A stretch of DNA of 20,751 nucleotides from positions 1 through 20,751 of the forward strand of contig DATHSN010000402.1 of assembly GCA_035464115.1 (NCBI GenBank), given 5' to 3'. This stretch comes from DATHSN01 sp035464115 (GTDB lineage Bacteria; Actinomycetota; Acidimicrobiia; Acidimicrobiales; SKKL01). Under the pieces are notes generated by a model that saw only the letters and a program-made list of their open reading frames with translations, was not told the DNA's origin and did not search any database. The translations under genes were made by a program, and so were the position numbers. Below, one piece after another: positions 20,087-20,751 of the stretch. Position 1 is the stretch's first letter, and every line of letters begins with the position of its first letter.

Positions 20087-20751
20087 ATGGCCGATGTGAC
20101 GATGCCCCAGCTCGGTGAGACGGTCACCGAGGGAACGATCACCAAGTGGTTCAAGCAGGTCGGCGACCAGGTCGCCGAGGACGAGGTCCTGTTCGAGGTG
20201 TCGACCGACAAGGTCGACTCCGAGGTCCCGTCGCCGGTGAGCGGCTACCTGGCCGAGATCCGGGTGCCCGAGGGCGAGACGGTCGACGTCGGCGCGGTGC
20301 TCGCGGTGCTGTCCGACGCGCCGGTCGAGGGCGGGGACGGGGGTGCGGCGGAGCCCGCCGCCGAGTCGGGTGGCGAGGAGGCCGGCGGCGAGGAGGCGGC
20401 GGCCGAGCCCGAGCCCGAGGCGGAGGCCGAGGAGGCTGCGGCGGCTGCGCCGCCCGATCCCGAGCAGCGCCAGGAGCCGGCGGCGGCGCCCGCCGAGCGC
20501 GAGCCGGCGCCCGCACCGGCCCCCCCGGCCGCCGGCGGTGGTGGAGGAGGGGGCGGCGGCGGCAAGCTGTTGTCGCCGGTGGTGCGGCGCCTCATCGCCG
20601 AGCACCACCTCGACCCCGAGCAGATCGAGGGCACCGGCGCGGGCGGGCGCATCACCCGCTCCGACGTGCAGAAGGTCATCGAGTCGGGGGGCGGTGGCGA
20701 GCGGCCGGCCGCCGCGGCTGCACCCGCAGCCGCGCCCGCACCGCAGCCGGC
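20087..20751 (+). CDS. 2-oxoacid dehydrogenase dihydrolipoyl acyltransferase (E2), N-terminal part, cut by window end
   Basis: The frame runs from ATG 20087 to the window end with no stop (221 codons visible). Residues 1-78 are a lipoyl domain (MPQLGETVTEGTITKWFKQV) with lipoylated Lys42 in STDKVDSEVPSP. A long Glu/Ala/Pro linker then ends in a run of nine Gly. A peripheral subunit-binding domain follows at about 160-198 (LLSPVVRRLIAEHHLDPEQI, GTGAGGRITRSDV), which docks E1 or E3. A second Ala/Pro linker begins where the window stops; the catalytic domain lies beyond. The lipoyl motif suits the actinobacterial SucB/DlaT type, which may serve both pyruvate and 2-oxoglutarate complexes, so no symbol is assigned. 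GGAAGG precedes the ATG at a rather long spacing. Confidence 0.93.
   Translation, partial: MADVTMPQLGETVTEGTITKWFKQVGDQVAEDEVLFEVSTDKVDSEVPSPVSGYLAEIRVPEGETVDVGAVLAVLSDAPVEGGDGGAAEPAAESGGEEAGGEEAAAEPEPEAEAEEAAAAAPPDPEQRQEPAAAPAEREPAPAPAPPAAGGGGGGGGGGKLLSPVVRRLIAEHHLDPEQIEGTGAGGRITRSDVQKVIESGGGGERPAAAAAPAAAPAPQP

Noticed and set aside
20320..20565. Repetitive GCC/GAG/GGC-rich stretch as a possible repeat element
   Set aside because: It encodes the flexible Glu/Ala/Pro and poly-Gly linker between lipoyl and subunit-binding domains of E2, which is normal for the family.

Overview
The window reads as chromosomal DNA from a very GC-rich actinobacterium. The homodimeric-type pyruvate dehydrogenase E1, the MhuD-type haem-degrading enzyme, the small HhH-GPD protein, the DrrAB-type exporter and the ATP-grasp/alpha-E/transglutaminase trio all fit Actinomycetota. 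I lean towards the class Acidimicrobiia, but that placement is inference and no rRNA gene is present. Genes are closely packed; the longest gap without a gene is about 150 bases. No tRNA, rRNA, CRISPR array, insertion sequence or phage gene was seen.

Layout. 1-3371 (minus): pyruvate dehydrogenase E1 (aceE) followed by a small HhH-GPD protein. 3490-4551 (plus): an RNase HI domain fused to a YpsA/SLOG-like domain. It converges on a J-domain protein (4581-5180, minus) across a gap filled by a hairpin. 5332-8702 (plus): an overlapping hyuA-hyuB pair, then a two-helix membrane protein (8770-9345). 9396-11224: a DrrAB-like ABC exporter. 11293-12072: a short-chain dehydrogenase that converges on an SRPBCC protein and a TIGR01777-type epimerase (12076-13508, minus). 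13619-14286 (plus): a LapA-domain membrane protein and an MhuD-type haem-degrading monooxygenase. 14308-14919 (minus): a thioredoxin-like lipoprotein. 14987-15076: a possible 29-residue membrane peptide. 15160-18546: circularly permuted ATP-grasp, alpha-E and transglutaminase genes in one operon. 18645-end: dihydrolipoamide dehydrogenase and the start of a 2-oxoacid dehydrogenase E2. With aceE at the other end, the window carries all three classes of 2-oxoacid dehydrogenase component.

The most notable finding is the thioredoxin-like gene at 14308-14919. Its reading frame is open throughout except for one TGA, which sits exactly where the first cysteine of the CxxC redox motif belongs (WAPW-TGA-SSC-RAEAP). 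Immediately downstream is a perfect 8-bp hairpin with a GGUC loop, placed like a bacterial SECIS element. I call this a selenoprotein (Sec103, Cys106), not a pseudogene. Standard annotation would break it into two fragments.

A second pattern runs across the window. At least eight genes have a TANNNT hexamer ending 7 or 8 bases before the start codon with no Shine-Dalgarno sequence. This is the geometry of leaderless transcripts, and it helps fix several starts, including that of the selenoprotein.
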